Source of the DNA: an uncultured Bacteroidales bacterium
GTDB lineage: Bacteria; Bacteroidota; Bacteroidia; Bacteroidales; UBA932
Reading direction: 5' to 3'
Length of the DNA: 43,795 nucleotides
Assembly (NCBI GenBank): GCA_900321715.1
Contig: ONXC01000016.1
Location: 26,408 to 70,202, forward strand
Part shown: positions 14,403 to 23,353 of the stretch, one piece after another
Layout: each line of letters opens with the position of its first letter
How positions within the stretch are numbered: the first letter of the stretch is position 1
The notes under the pieces: generated by a model
What the model saw: the letters and a program-made list of their open reading frames with translations, nothing else
Databases searched by the model: none
What the model was told of the DNA's origin: nothing
Made by a program: the position numbers and the translations under genes

Positions 14403-15380
14403 CTATTTCTTTATTGTATCGAATCCCTTTCCATACACGCCGTTCACAGAGCTGACGGAAAGGAAAGCGTGTGAGTCTATCTGCCTTATGTAGCGCAGGA
14501 GGAGGTTAAGGTCCGTTTTTCTGGTAAGCACCATAAGGACCTTGGTGTCCTGCTTTGTGTACCAGCCCTTGCCGTCCAGGACGGTCACTCCCCTGTGGAG
14601 ATCCTGGGTAATTGAATCGGCAATCTGGTCATATTTCTTGGACAGGATGAAGAGCTGGACGCTCTGCTGGGAACCGGAGATGTACATATCCAGCACATAG
14701 CTGGTCACCGTCACCAGGATTAGACCGTATAGGACAGTTGTTATCTTCTCTGCAAACGGCATCTTGAACATGACGGGATTCCCCTGGGCATCAAGCACCG
14801 CCAGGCCGGTTTCAGGATCCAGCTGAGTCACAAAGGAAGGGACCAGCAGGGATGAGCCGATGATTATGAAATCCAGGAACAGGATAACCTTGCCGGGAGA
14901 GACATTGTGGTACTTTGTCCAGATGAGGGCTATGATGTCAGTTCCGCCGGTAGAGCCGCCGTTTGAGATGCTCATTCCTATGCCGATACCGGCCAGAAGG
15001 CCTCCCATGAGTACGCTCAGCAGTTTGCCGTTATCAATGGCAAGGGTCTTGATGATGCTTGCAGGGATGAAGCCTGGCAGGAATCTCAGGGCAATTGAAG
15101 CCAGGATGATGGCGTAGATGGTCTTGGCGCCGAACCCCATCCCCAGTACCACCATTGCAGCAATGATGAGGACAGCATTGAGGATGAAATAGGTATAACC
15201 CATCTGGACAGCACCGTGAGTTGCGTACTGGATCATGGAACTTATACCGGAAACTCCTCCGCCGATGAGGTTGTTGGGAATGAGGAACAAAGCCCACGCA
15301 GTGGTGTAGATAAGGATGCCCAGAGTGACCATGAGCCACTCCTTGACCTGGGTGAATACGGTTTTCTTGAGAACGGGCAT
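14403..15380 (-). CDS. YitT-family membrane protein (second copy)
   Basis: 325 residues. About five transmembrane helices (roughly 12-34, 50-78, 82-105, 115-135, 155-180) carry GISSMIQYATHG and SNGGSTGGTDIIALI, the YitT (DUF161) signatures, and a C-terminal DUF2179 cytoplasmic domain (about 235-320) contains KVLMVLTRKTDLNLLLRYI. A polar insertion around 185-205 separates this copy from its neighbour. The family is widespread and its transport role unsettled. It starts seven bases after the paralogue, so the pair is a tandem duplication likely working together. Confidence 0.9.
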   Translation of the reverse strand: MPVLKKTVFTQVKEWLMVTLGILIYTTAWALFLIPNNLIGGGVSGISSMIQYATHGAVQMGYTYFILNAVLIIAAMVVLGMGFGAKTIYAIILASIALRFLPGFIPASIIKTLAIDNGKLLSVLMGGLLAGIGIGMSISNGGSTGGTDIIALIWTKYHNVSPGKVILFLDFIIIGSSLLVPSFVTQLDPETGLAVLDAQGNPVMFKMPFAEKITTVLYGLILVTVTSYVLDMYISGSQQSVQLFILSKKYDQIADSITQDLHRGVTVLDGKGWYTKQDTKVLMVLTRKTDLNLLLRYIRQIDSHAFLSVSSVNGVYGKGFDTIKK

Positions 15381-15387
15381 AACGCTA

Positions 15388-16302
15388 TTATTTCTTCTTC
15401 TTAACTATTCCTGTCTTCATCTGGTCAAAGCCTTCACCGTAAACGTTGTTTGCGGGGACAACGGTCACAAAAGCCTTGGAGTCTATCTCCTTCACAGCCT
15501 TTACCAGAAGGGAAAGTTCCGTACGGCGGAGCATCACCATAAGCACCCGGCGGTCTTCACGGGTGTACCATCCTATAGCTTTCAGGGCCGTCACTCCCCT
15601 TTCCATCTCCTGGTTGATGTAGTTGCCTATCTTCTCATATTCATTGGAGAAGATGATGACCTGAACGGTTGAGTCCTTGCCCAGCATGATGAGGTCCAGT
15701 ACATATGCGCACACGCCCATTGTGATATAGCCGTAGACAACATCGGTGAAGCAGTGCCCCGGGACAAAGATAAGGAGGGTGATGACCACGAAATCGGCAA
15801 AAAGATAAAAACGGCCGATAGTGATGGGCCAGAACTTGTTCACAATAAGCGCCAGGATATCCGTGCCGCCGGTTGAGCCGCCCCTCATGATTATGAGGGC
15901 AAGGCCCACTGCTTCAAGAAGACCTCCGATGATGGGCACCAGGATGCCGTCTCCCACATACAGAGGCTGGCCTTCCACGGACCAGAGGAACCTCATGCTC
16001 TCATCTCCCAGGATGCGGAAAAGCGCCGTGGAGAGGAGTATGGCGTAAATGGTTCTGATGCCAAAACTCTGCCCCAGGATAATCCACGCCAGGATAAGCA
16101 GGAGCACGTTTATCCCAAAGTACCAGATATCCACGGAGATACCAGTGACCATAGACAGCAGGGCCGATGCACCGGTGAGACCGCCGTCAATCATATTGTT
16201 GGGAAGAAGGAAGCTCTGCCAGGCCATCACAAACAGCACTACACCTATTGTGATGACTATGTAGTCAAAGATTCCGATCAATATTTTCTTCTTCCTGTCC
16301 AT
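15388..16302 (-). CDS. YitT-family membrane protein (first copy)
   Basis: 304 residues with the same plan as its downstream paralogue: hydrophobic helices with IDGGLTGASALLSMVTG and MRGGSTGGTDILALIV, then a DUF2179 domain with RRVLMVMLRRTELSLLVKAV. It begins five bases after leuS ends and ends seven bases before the second copy, so it is co-transcribed with leuS. Function is not established for the family; the DUF2179 domain may bind a small ligand (inference). Confidence 0.9.
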   Translation of the reverse strand: MDRKKKILIGIFDYIVITIGVVLFVMAWQSFLLPNNMIDGGLTGASALLSMVTGISVDIWYFGINVLLLILAWIILGQSFGIRTIYAILLSTALFRILGDESMRFLWSVEGQPLYVGDGILVPIIGGLLEAVGLALIIMRGGSTGGTDILALIVNKFWPITIGRFYLFADFVVITLLIFVPGHCFTDVVYGYITMGVCAYVLDLIMLGKDSTVQVIIFSNEYEKIGNYINQEMERGVTALKAIGWYTREDRRVLMVMLRRTELSLLVKAVKEIDSKAFVTVVPANNVYGEGFDQMKTGIVKKKK

Positions 16303-16307
16303 TGGCC

Positions 16308-19067
16308 TTATTTCTTAAGAACAACGTTCACAATACGTCCGGGCACCACTATCACCTTTGCAATTACCATGTCTCCAACATACTTGGGAGTGCTTTCATG
16401 GTTCCTTACCAGAGCCTCAACCTCTGCCGGTGAGGCCGATGCAGGGGCATCTATGAAGAACCTTGTCTTTCCATTGAAGGAGATTGGATACTTTACGGAA
16501 GACTCTGCAGCAAGGGACTGGTCATATTCCGGGAATGAGGCATACACCACAGAAGACTCATGGCCAAGCTGATGCCACAGTTCCTCTGCGATATGCGGTG
16601 CAAAAGGACTCAGGACAATGGTAAGCGGCTCCAGGATGGCTTTCTTGGAGCAGTTTCCAAGTTCATTCAGGGCTATCATGAAGGCCGATATTGTGGTGTT
16701 GTATGAGAAAGCCTCAATGTCCTCCTGAGCCTTGCCGATAAGCTTATGAAGGGCGCGGAGCTCTTCCTTTGAAGGAGCATCATCCGTCACCAGCCACTTC
16801 TCCCTGTCCCAGAACAGCCTCCAGAACTTCTTCAGGAAGCGGTTCACGCCGTCAATACCCTTGGTATCCCAGGGCTTTGCCTGCTCAATGGGGCCAAGGA
16901 ACATCTCATAGAGGCGGAGGGTATCGGCCCCGTATGTATCGCAGATCCTGTCCGGATTAACAACATTGTACATGCTCTTGGACATCTTCTCAATTGCCCA
17001 GCCGCAGACGTACTCACCGTTTTCCAGTTCAAACTCCGCATCCTTGTAATCAGGCCTCCATGCGCGGAAGGCGTCAAGGTCCAGACGGTCATTGTACACT
17101 ATATTGACGTCTACGTGAACGGGGATTGTCTGGTACTTGTCCTTAAGGCCGGCCGATACGAACTTGTTGGTGCCGGGAATCATGTACACAAAGTTGGACC
17201 GGCCCTGGATCATGCCCTGGTTGATGAGCTTACGGAAAGGTTCATCCTCGCACACATAGCCAAGGTCATATAGGAACTTGTTCCAGAAACGGCTGTAGAT
17301 AAGGTGGCCTGTAGCATGTTCAGTGCCTCCAACATAAAGGTCTACGCTCCTCCAGTAATCATTTGCCCTGTGGCTCACCAGTTCTTCCGCGTTGCGGGGA
17401 TCCATATAGCGAAGATAATATGCGCTTGAACCCGCAAAGCCAGGCATGGTGCTGGTCTCGAGGGGATACCCCTTGTAAGTCCAGTCCTTTGCGCGTGCAA
17501 GAGGCGGCTGGCCGTCTTCAGTGGGCTTGTACTGGTCAATTTCCGGAAGCGTGAGAGGAAGCTCCTCAAACGGAACGGGAGTGGGGATTCCGTCCTTGTA
17601 GTAGATGGGGAAAGGCTCTCCCCAATAGCGCTGACGGGAGAATATGGCATCACGGATACGGAAATTCACCTTCCTGTGGCCGATTCCATGCTTTTCCACA
17701 TAGTCTATGGCGGCAGGGATGGCCTCCTTCACGGTTAGTCCGTTGAGGAAACCGCTGTTGCACATGATTCCCTCCTTGGCGTCAAGGCTTTGCTCGGAGA
17801 CATCGGCCCCTTCTATGAGAGGGATGATGGGAAGGCCGAATTTCTTTGCGAAGGCATAGTCACGGCTGTCATGGGCGGGAACCGCCATGATGGCGCCGGT
17901 ACCGTATCCTGCAAGGACATATTCCGATATCCACACCGGAACCTTGTCCCCTGTAAGAGGGTTGATGCCATATGAACCGGAGAACACGCCCGTAACGGCC
18001 TTGGCGGCCATACGTTCACGCTCCGTCTTTTTCTTAACCTGCTCCAGATATGCCTCTACGTTGGCTTTCTCAGATGCCGATGTGAGTTTCTCCACCCACT
18101 CGCTTTCCGGGGCAAGGACCATGAAGGTAACGCCGAAAACTGTATCGGCCCTGGTGGTGAAGATGGTCACATCATGCTCTACGCCGTCACAGCTCACCTT
18201 GAACACCATCTCTGCGCCCTGACTGCGGCCAATCCAGTTGCGCTGCATCTCCTTGAGGGATTCTGTCCAGTCAAGCCTGTCAAGACCGTCCAGAAGGCGT
18301 GCGGCATACGCGCTCACGCGAAGCTGCCACTGGGTCATCTTCTTCTGGAATACGGGGTGACCGCCGCGCTCGGAGAATCCGTCCTTAACTTCGTCGTTGG
18401 CAAGTACGGTTCCAAGGGCCGGGCACCAGTTAACGGTGCTCTCTCCCTGATAGGCGATGCGGTAACGCATGAGGACATCCGACTTCTCCTTTTCAGAGAA
18501 TGCCTTCCACTCCTCTGCGCTGAAAGCCGGGCCCTCGCTGCAAGCGGCGTCTACGGCTGCTGAGCCGCCCTTTTCAAAAGCGGCCACAAGATCCTCTATG
18601 GGACGGGCCTTCTGAATGGAATTGTCGTACCAGGAGCCAAACATCTTGAGGAAAGCCCACTGAGTCCACTTGTAATAATCAGGGTCTGATGTCCTGAATT
18701 CACGGTCCCAGTCAAAGGAGAAGCCAATACGGTCCAGCTGCTGCCTGTAACGGGCCACGTTGTCGTGGGTGGTCTTTTCCGGATGCTGTCCGGTTTGGAT
18801 GGCATACTGCTCTGCAGGAAGGCCGAATGCGTCATAGCCCATGGGGTGAAGGACATTGAAGCCCTTCAGCCTCTTGTAACGGGCAAAGATATCGCTGGCG
18901 ATATAGCCAAGGGGATGACCCACATGAAGGCCCGCACCGCTGGGGTACGGGAACATATCAAGCACATAGTACTTGGGTTTATCGGCCGATACTTCTGCCC
19001 TGTAGGTCTTCTCAAGAGCCCATCGCTCCTGCCATTTCTTCTCTATTTCCTGAAAATTATAGTCCAT
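16308..19067 (-). CDS. leuS: Leucyl-tRNA synthetase
   Basis: 919 residues, a normal Bacteroidota length. The class I HIGH motif lies in [19 protein letters not shown]. The CP1 editing domain (about 235-440) contains [12 protein letters not shown] and [20 protein letters not shown]. The KMSKS motif is in [15 protein letters not shown], followed by the anticodon-binding domain. It charges tRNA-Leu in the cytoplasm. It starts two bases after the stop codon of the M28-TonB gene, so an essential enzyme is coupled to an envelope operon. Confidence 0.98.
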   Translation of the reverse strand: MDYNFQEIEKKWQERWALEKTYRAEVSADKPKYYVLDMFPYPSGAGLHVGHPLGYIASDIFARYKRLKGFNVLHPMGYDAFGLPAEQYAIQTGQHPEKTTHDNVARYRQQLDRIGFSFDWDREFRTSDPDYYKWTQWAFLKMFGSWYDNSIQKARPIEDLVAAFEKGGSAAVDAACSEGPAFSAEEWKAFSEKEKSDVLMRYRIAYQGESTVNWCPALGTVLANDEVKDGFSERGGHPVFQKKMTQWQLRVSAYAARLLDGLDRLDWTESLKEMQRNWIGRSQGAEMVFKVSCDGVEHDVTIFTTRADTVFGVTFMVLAPESEWVEKLTSASEKANVEAYLEQVKKKTERERMAAKAVTGVFSGSYGINPLTGDKVPVWISEYVLAGYGTGAIMAVPAHDSRDYAFAKKFGLPIIPLIEGADVSEQSLDAKEGIMCNSGFLNGLTVKEAIPAAIDYVEKHGIGHRKVNFRIRDAIFSRQRYWGEPFPIYYKDGIPTPVPFEELPLTLPEIDQYKPTEDGQPPLARAKDWTYKGYPLETSTMPGFAGSSAYYLRYMDPRNAEELVSHRANDYWRSVDLYVGGTEHATGHLIYSRFWNKFLYDLGYVCEDEPFRKLINQGMIQGRSNFVYMIPGTNKFVSAGLKDKYQTIPVHVDVNIVYNDRLDLDAFRAWRPDYKDAEFELENGEYVCGWAIEKMSKSMYNVVNPDRICDTYGADTLRLYEMFLGPIEQAKPWDTKGIDGVNRFLKKFWRLFWDREKWLVTDDAPSKEELRALHKLIGKAQEDIEAFSYNTTISAFMIALNELGNCSKKAILEPLTIVLSPFAPHIAEELWHQLGHESSVVYASFPEYDQSLAAESSVKYPISFNGKTRFFIDAPASASPAEVEALVRNHESTPKYVGDMVIAKVIVVPGRIVNVVLKK

Positions 19068-19068
19068 C

Positions 19069-20412
19069 CTATCTTAAAGTTTTTCCGTTTATTCCAAATT
19101 TACCTTTATCCTTCTGAAGCTTGAAGTCCACTGCAACGGTAAGGGCCACCCTCACCTTCTTGCCCTGATGACGGCCGGGGCGCCACTTGGGAGAGGCACT
19201 TATAACCCTTAAGGCTTCGTCGTCAAGTGAGGTATGGACGCCGCGGGAGACCCGTACGTCAGTCACCTTACCTGTTTCATCTATGATGAAATCTACCAGC
19301 ACGCGGCCGTGAATGCCGTTCTCCACTGCGTAGGAAGGATATTTCAGATACTGATACACCCACTTCTCCATGAAGGTGCGGGGATCCGGGGAATTCAGGA
19401 ACATGGGCTTCACATCAACATCGGAGTATGCCATGACGCCGGGTTTGGGCGGGGCAGATGTGACTGAATCGTTCCTGAACAGCGGCCTGGGGCCGTTACA
19501 GAGGGTGGAAACGTAGCTGTAGATATACTCAAGCTCACTTTCCATCCCTTCAAAGTCTATTATGTCAAAGCTGTCACGGCTGGTTCCGTGCTCCGGGTAC
19601 CGGCCGGTAGTAAACAGCGCACTGGGGATTTCCTTGTCGTAGAACGCTACATAGTCTCCGGGATAAGGAGCCTGCGGTGCCAGCGATGCCCTTGCGGGAA
19701 GAAGTTCTCCCTGAAGGCCGTCTGCAATGGAATTTAGGTCTGAGTTGCCGGAAGTGAAGAGCTGAAGATTCCGGGCTCCCGTTCCCAGCATGTCCAGATT
19801 CACCATTGCGTCAATGTTGTCCACATCCTTGAAAGAGCGGTTGAGGAAATACCAGGCGCCTGCAAAGGTATTGGCCGATGCCCCAAAAGCCACAAAGAGG
19901 ATGCTCCTTCTTACAAGGGACCTGGAATAGGACAGCTTCCTGGCCAGTTCCAGCATCATGGCAAGGCCGGAGGCGTTACCGTTTGCGCCATAATATATAC
20001 GCCTCACCTTCTCTCCGTCTATGGTCACAAAGTCACTTCCAAGGTTATCCAGGCGGGCACCCACCACAATATATCTGTCATTGAGGGACTTGTCCCAGCC
20101 CTGGAGGAAGCCAAGAACATTGCGGGAGCGGATGGTATCCTCCCCTGCCGCCACGCTGAAACCGTTTCCGGCGGTGAGGATGTCTATATCATACTCACGG
20201 AGTTTGTCCTCAACGTATTTTGCAGCCTCCTCCTCACCTTCAGTTCCGGCTTTACGGCCTTCCAGTGCTGCCGATGAAAGCATGCCGACATGCTCCTTGT
20301 AAGCCCTCACGGTTTCAGAGTCCGAGAGGTCTTCAACGGATACGCGGTACTGGGCAAAGGCCGTGGCCGATACCAGGATAAGCGCTAAGGCAAGAATACG
20401 TTGTTTTATCAT
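19069..20412 (-). CDS. M28-family peptidase fused to a TonB C-terminal domain
   Basis: 447 residues with a signal peptide (about 1-20, ending ATAFA). The M28 aminopeptidase-like domain (about 35-320) has [50 protein letters not shown] and [10 protein letters not shown]; usual metal ligands (HxD, DDxxG) are replaced (ARLDN, NASG), so it may be inactive. The C-terminal 90 residues are a TonB_C domain ([57 protein letters not shown]). There is no TonB transmembrane anchor, only a cleavable signal. It lies between a SPOR lipoprotein (four-base overlap) and leuS. Confidence 0.87.
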   Translation of the reverse strand: MIKQRILALALILVSATAFAQYRVSVEDLSDSETVRAYKEHVGMLSSAALEGRKAGTEGEEEAAKYVEDKLREYDIDILTAGNGFSVAAGEDTIRSRNVLGFLQGWDKSLNDRYIVVGARLDNLGSDFVTIDGEKVRRIYYGANGNASGLAMMLELARKLSYSRSLVRRSILFVAFGASANTFAGAWYFLNRSFKDVDNIDAMVNLDMLGTGARNLQLFTSGNSDLNSIADGLQGELLPARASLAPQAPYPGDYVAFYDKEIPSALFTTGRYPEHGTSRDSFDIIDFEGMESELEYIYSYVSTLCNGPRPLFRNDSVTSAPPKPGVMAYSDVDVKPMFLNSPDPRTFMEKWVYQYLKYPSYAVENGIHGRVLVDFIIDETGKVTDVRVSRGVHTSLDDEALRVISASPKWRPGRHQGKKVRVALTVAVDFKLQKDKGKFGINGKTLR

Positions 20413-20936
20413 TCGTTAACCAAAATCCAGCCGTCTTCTGGGCAAATTCCCTTGCCGCGCAGCTGTTTGAGGGTTTTCACAGTCTCGTCAAGACTTTCGG
20501 AGGGACACACAGCAACCGCCTGGAGTCCGTTTCGGAAACTTATGATGGAAGCTGTGTAACCGGCATCGTTGCAGGCAGCAAGCTTACGCTCCGCGTATGC
20601 CCTGTTTCTGAAGGCACCCACGATGATTGAGTACTTCGCATCCAGTTTTGTGGTGTAAAGCCCGCCAAGTTTGGCGGGATTCACAATTGTTCCCCTTGCC
20701 TGGGAGAGTGAATCAATAAGATGGGCTTCAAGTGCGGCAAGGGAGTCTGCCATAGCCGCCTGGACCCTTTTCATTGAATCTATACGGGCCTGGTGACGGG
20801 CTTCCTCCTGCCTCATCTGCTCCTGACGGATTTCTTCAAGCTTGGCGGCCGTGGGGCGTCCGGCAAGCGTACGCACAAAGTCACAGCCCTGGAAAGTGGC
20901 GGCGCAAAGAGCCAGCAGTATGATATACTTTCTCAT
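20409..20936 (-). CDS. SPOR-domain lipoprotein
   Basis: 175 residues. The lipoprotein signal ends in LCAATFQGC. A charged, probably coiled-coil segment (about 30-75) is rich in Glu/Gln/Arg. The C-terminal SPOR domain (about 98-172) contains KYSIIVGAFRNRAYAERKLAAC. SPOR domains bind denuded peptidoglycan glycan strands, often at the division site. It heads the run SPOR - M28/TonB - leuS - yitT - yitT. A -7 box (TAATTTTGC, 20986-20994) and a small GC hairpin (20951-20969) form its leader. Confidence 0.9.
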   Translation of the reverse strand: MRKYIILLALCAATFQGCDFVRTLAGRPTAAKLEEIRQEQMRQEEARHQARIDSMKRVQAAMADSLAALEAHLIDSLSQARGTIVNPAKLGGLYTTKLDAKYSIIVGAFRNRAYAERKLAACNDAGYTASIISFRNGLQAVAVCPSESLDETVKTLKQLRGKGICPEDGWILVNE

Positions 20937-20950
20937 AACAAGAGTTTTTA

Positions 20951-20969
20951 GAGCCCCTTACGGGGCTAC
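20951..20969 (-). promoter_or_regulatory. Hairpin in the leader of the SPOR-leuS operon
   Basis: On the minus strand GTAGCCCCGTAAGGGGCTC folds into a 7-bp stem (AGCCCC/GGGGCT core) between the -7 box and the start codon. It may affect translation or message stability; it resembles the GGGGC hairpin near 12565. Confidence 0.5.
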
Positions 20970-20985
20970 AGAATCTCCTTATTCT

Positions 20986-20994
20986 GCAAAATTA
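20986..20994 (-). promoter_or_regulatory. -7 box of the SPOR-M28-leuS-yitT operon
   Basis: TAATTTTGC fits TAnnTTTGC and lies about 50 bases upstream of the SPOR gene start. Confidence 0.55.
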
Positions 20995-21017
20995 ATCATT
21001 TTTCCAAAAATATGAAC

Positions 21018-21026
21018 TATATTTGT
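21018..21026 (+). promoter_or_regulatory. -7 box of phoH
   Basis: TATATTTGT ends six bases before the ATG at 21033. It overlaps the alternative upstream ATG frame (21012), arguing for the later start. Confidence 0.55.
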
Positions 21027-21032
21027 GTCTGT

Positions 21033-21992
21033 ATGAAGAAAACCATCCAACTGGAAGCCATGGACCCCATTGAGATCTACGGGGTCGGCAATAAGATACT
21101 AATAGAATTCTGTTCCTATTTCCCCCACCTCAAAGTGACGGCAAGGGGCACTGAACTCATACTTGAAGGCAGTGAGAGTGACATCGCGGAATTCAACGTG
21201 CGCTTTGCAGAACTAATAGACAAGCGGCATCACAAGATGAACCTTACCGTCTATGACGTAGAGGACATCTTCAGCGGCGCCTCTGGGGAACAGCAGCACC
21301 ACAGGCCCACCTCAGACTCAATTATTGTCCATGGCACGGACGGCAAACCCATCCGCGCCCGCAATAAAACCCAGCAGGACCTTATATCGGCCTATTTTGA
21401 GAACGACCTAATCTTTGCTGTAGGCCCTGCCGGAACCGGTAAAACCTATATGGCCATTGCCCTTGCCGTACGCGCCCTCAAAAACCGCGAGATAAAGCGC
21501 ATCATACTCACCCGCCCCGCCGTTGAGGCCGGAGAACGCCTTGGCTTCCTCCCCGGAGACCTTAAAGATAAGCTGGATCCATATCTCCAGCCCCTCTATG
21601 ACGCCCTTTCAGATATGATTCCCTCCCGCCGCCTCCACGAATTCATGGAAGACGGAACCATCCAGATTGCGCCTCTGGCATATATGAGAGGCCGCACCCT
21701 TGACAAAGCATGCGTCATCCTGGATGAAGCCCAGAACACCAATCTGGGGCAGCTCAAGATGTTCCTTACCCGTATGGGAACAAGCGCCAAGTTCATAGTT
21801 ACCGGAGACGCTACCCAGATAGACCTTCCCCGCCGTGAGGACAGCGGTCTGCTTGCCGGCATACGCCTCCTGGAGGGCATCAAGGGAATAGCCACCATCC
21901 GCTTCAGAAATGAGGACATTGTCCGTCATCCCCTTGTAACAAAAATAGTAAAAGCCTTCGACCAAAAGGCCGAAGGCTCATCTGAAGAATAA
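21033..21992 (+). CDS. phoH: PhoH-family ATPase
   Basis: 319 residues. The C-terminal PhoH domain (about 105-310) has Walker A AVGPAGTGKTYMAIALAV, RPAVEAGERLGFLPGD, Walker B ACVILDEAQNTN and VTGDATQIDLP. The N-terminus (about 5-75) is a small KH-like region. PhoH proteins are cytoplasmic ATPases linked to RNA metabolism and stress. The start at 21033 (MKKTIQLEA) fits the -7 box; 21012 is the alternative. It stands alone, convergent with the TPR gene. Confidence 0.95.
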   Translation: MKKTIQLEAMDPIEIYGVGNKILIEFCSYFPHLKVTARGTELILEGSESDIAEFNVRFAELIDKRHHKMNLTVYDVEDIFSGASGEQQHHRPTSDSIIVHGTDGKPIRARNKTQQDLISAYFENDLIFAVGPAGTGKTYMAIALAVRALKNREIKRIILTRPAVEAGERLGFLPGDLKDKLDPYLQPLYDALSDMIPSRRLHEFMEDGTIQIAPLAYMRGRTLDKACVILDEAQNTNLGQLKMFLTRMGTSAKFIVTGDATQIDLPRREDSGLLAGIRLLEGIKGIATIRFRNEDIVRHPLVTKIVKAFDQKAEGSSEE

Positions 21993-22011
21993 ATCTCCGA
22001 ATCAGAGATTA
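21991..22011. terminator. Possible shared terminator of phoH and the TPR gene
   Basis: A 6-bp stem (AATCTC/GAGATT, 21992-21997 with 22005-22010) lies exactly between the two convergent stop codons with AT-rich flanks. Weak by itself. Confidence 0.4.
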
Positions 22012-23331
22012 TTATTTGCTTCCGTTGCTCTCTGCGAATTCCTTATAGAAGTCGCTCTTTGCCTTGTAGTCATTGGTGCTGTTGGAAAGCTGGTAGTAGG
22101 CGCGGCGGAGATACTCTGCGCAGGCAACCTTGTAGTCAATCTCTGAGCTCTCATTGAAGCACTTCTCAAGAGGTTCGATGCACTTTGCAACTGCCTCATC
22201 CCTGTTTTTGATGATGGCGTCATACTCACGCTGGGGAGCGGTGAGAGGAAGTTCATCGGCAGCAACCTGGAATTCAACGGCACGCTCGTACCACATCTTG
22301 CCCCATGCATAAAGAGCATAGTGATAGGAAGGATCCTTCTCTGTGGCGGTGCGGAAAGCTTTCTCTGCTTCGTCGTAACGCTTCATCTCTGAGAGGATAT
22401 TACCCTCTACGCCGTAGATGGAGGCGTTGTTGGGGTCATTCTCCTTGGCCTTGTCAAGCAGGGAAAGGACGTAATTGGGATCCTCGTTGTTGGACTCTGC
22501 ATAGTTGATAAGGCCGATGATGATGGCCTGGTTCTCAGGATACTTTGCAAAACCTTCCTCAAGGATCTCCTTCTGCTTTGCGGGGAGGTTCAGAGCACCG
22601 TAAACGTCTGCGATGCGGGCGTGTACGTCACCGTTGTCACCATAGTTGTGATCAAGGCAGATCTGATAATACTTCAGAGCTGTGTCGTAGTCCTGGATGG
22701 AAGCGGCGGTGAGGGCGGCGTTGAATGCGGAATCATCTCCGGGAGCGGTGCAAGGAGCCATGTAAGCTACATTTGCTGCGCCCTGGAAGTTCTTGCAGGC
22801 CTTCTCCATATCCCCAAGGGTATATGCGTTGTAGGCTGCATTGTTGTAATGATTCACAATCTCTGTAAGCCTGTCATTCACATCCTTCTCCTTGGCACCA
22901 AGCTCAAAAGCCTTGACATATGCCTTGGCGGCCTCTCCAAGAAGGTCTCCTTCTACGGAAGGCTTGGTTACCACTGCAAATTCAAGCTGGCCGGCAGCAT
23001 TGAAGTAAACATCCACGTGGGAATAGACAAGCTTGTTATAAGACGCACCATTGATGGTTACAGCTTCTTCTGCCATGGGTTTCTCCTTTGTGGACATAAG
23101 GTCCCAAGTGGCCCTGTCAATACCGGGGGTAACAGATGCGGTGGGGTTGACATAAGCTGTAAGATAAGCCTTTCCAAGGTTTACCCAGGTGGCGGCCTTT
23201 TCGGCTTTCTTGGCATCCAGGCTGGCAGCAACGGCCTTGTCTACGGCCTTCTGCATATCAGCGTCTGACTTCTGTGCGAACGCAACCTGCATGGTGCAGG
23301 CCAGTGCGAGTGCGAGTAAAAGCTTTTTCAT
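22012..23331 (-). CDS. Exported tetratricopeptide-repeat protein
   Basis: 439 residues with a signal peptide (MKKLLLALALACTMQVAFAQ). The mature part is helical with TPR-like repeats, clearest between about 205 and 340 (AALTAASIQDYDTALKYYQI, ARIADVYGALNLPAKQKEIL, YGVEGNILSEMKRYDEAEKA). It is probably periplasmic or surface-attached and scaffolds protein contacts. It follows gyrA by 22 bases, so it may be co-transcribed. No specific partner can be named. Confidence 0.85.
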   Translation of the reverse strand: MKKLLLALALACTMQVAFAQKSDADMQKAVDKAVAASLDAKKAEKAATWVNLGKAYLTAYVNPTASVTPGIDRATWDLMSTKEKPMAEEAVTINGASYNKLVYSHVDVYFNAAGQLEFAVVTKPSVEGDLLGEAAKAYVKAFELGAKEKDVNDRLTEIVNHYNNAAYNAYTLGDMEKACKNFQGAANVAYMAPCTAPGDDSAFNAALTAASIQDYDTALKYYQICLDHNYGDNGDVHARIADVYGALNLPAKQKEILEEGFAKYPENQAIIIGLINYAESNNEDPNYVLSLLDKAKENDPNNASIYGVEGNILSEMKRYDEAEKAFRTATEKDPSYHYALYAWGKMWYERAVEFQVAADELPLTAPQREYDAIIKNRDEAVAKCIEPLEKCFNESSEIDYKVACAEYLRRAYYQLSNSTNDYKAKSDFYKEFAESNGSK

Positions 23332-23353
23332 AATTATCTTGAGTTAAACATTT

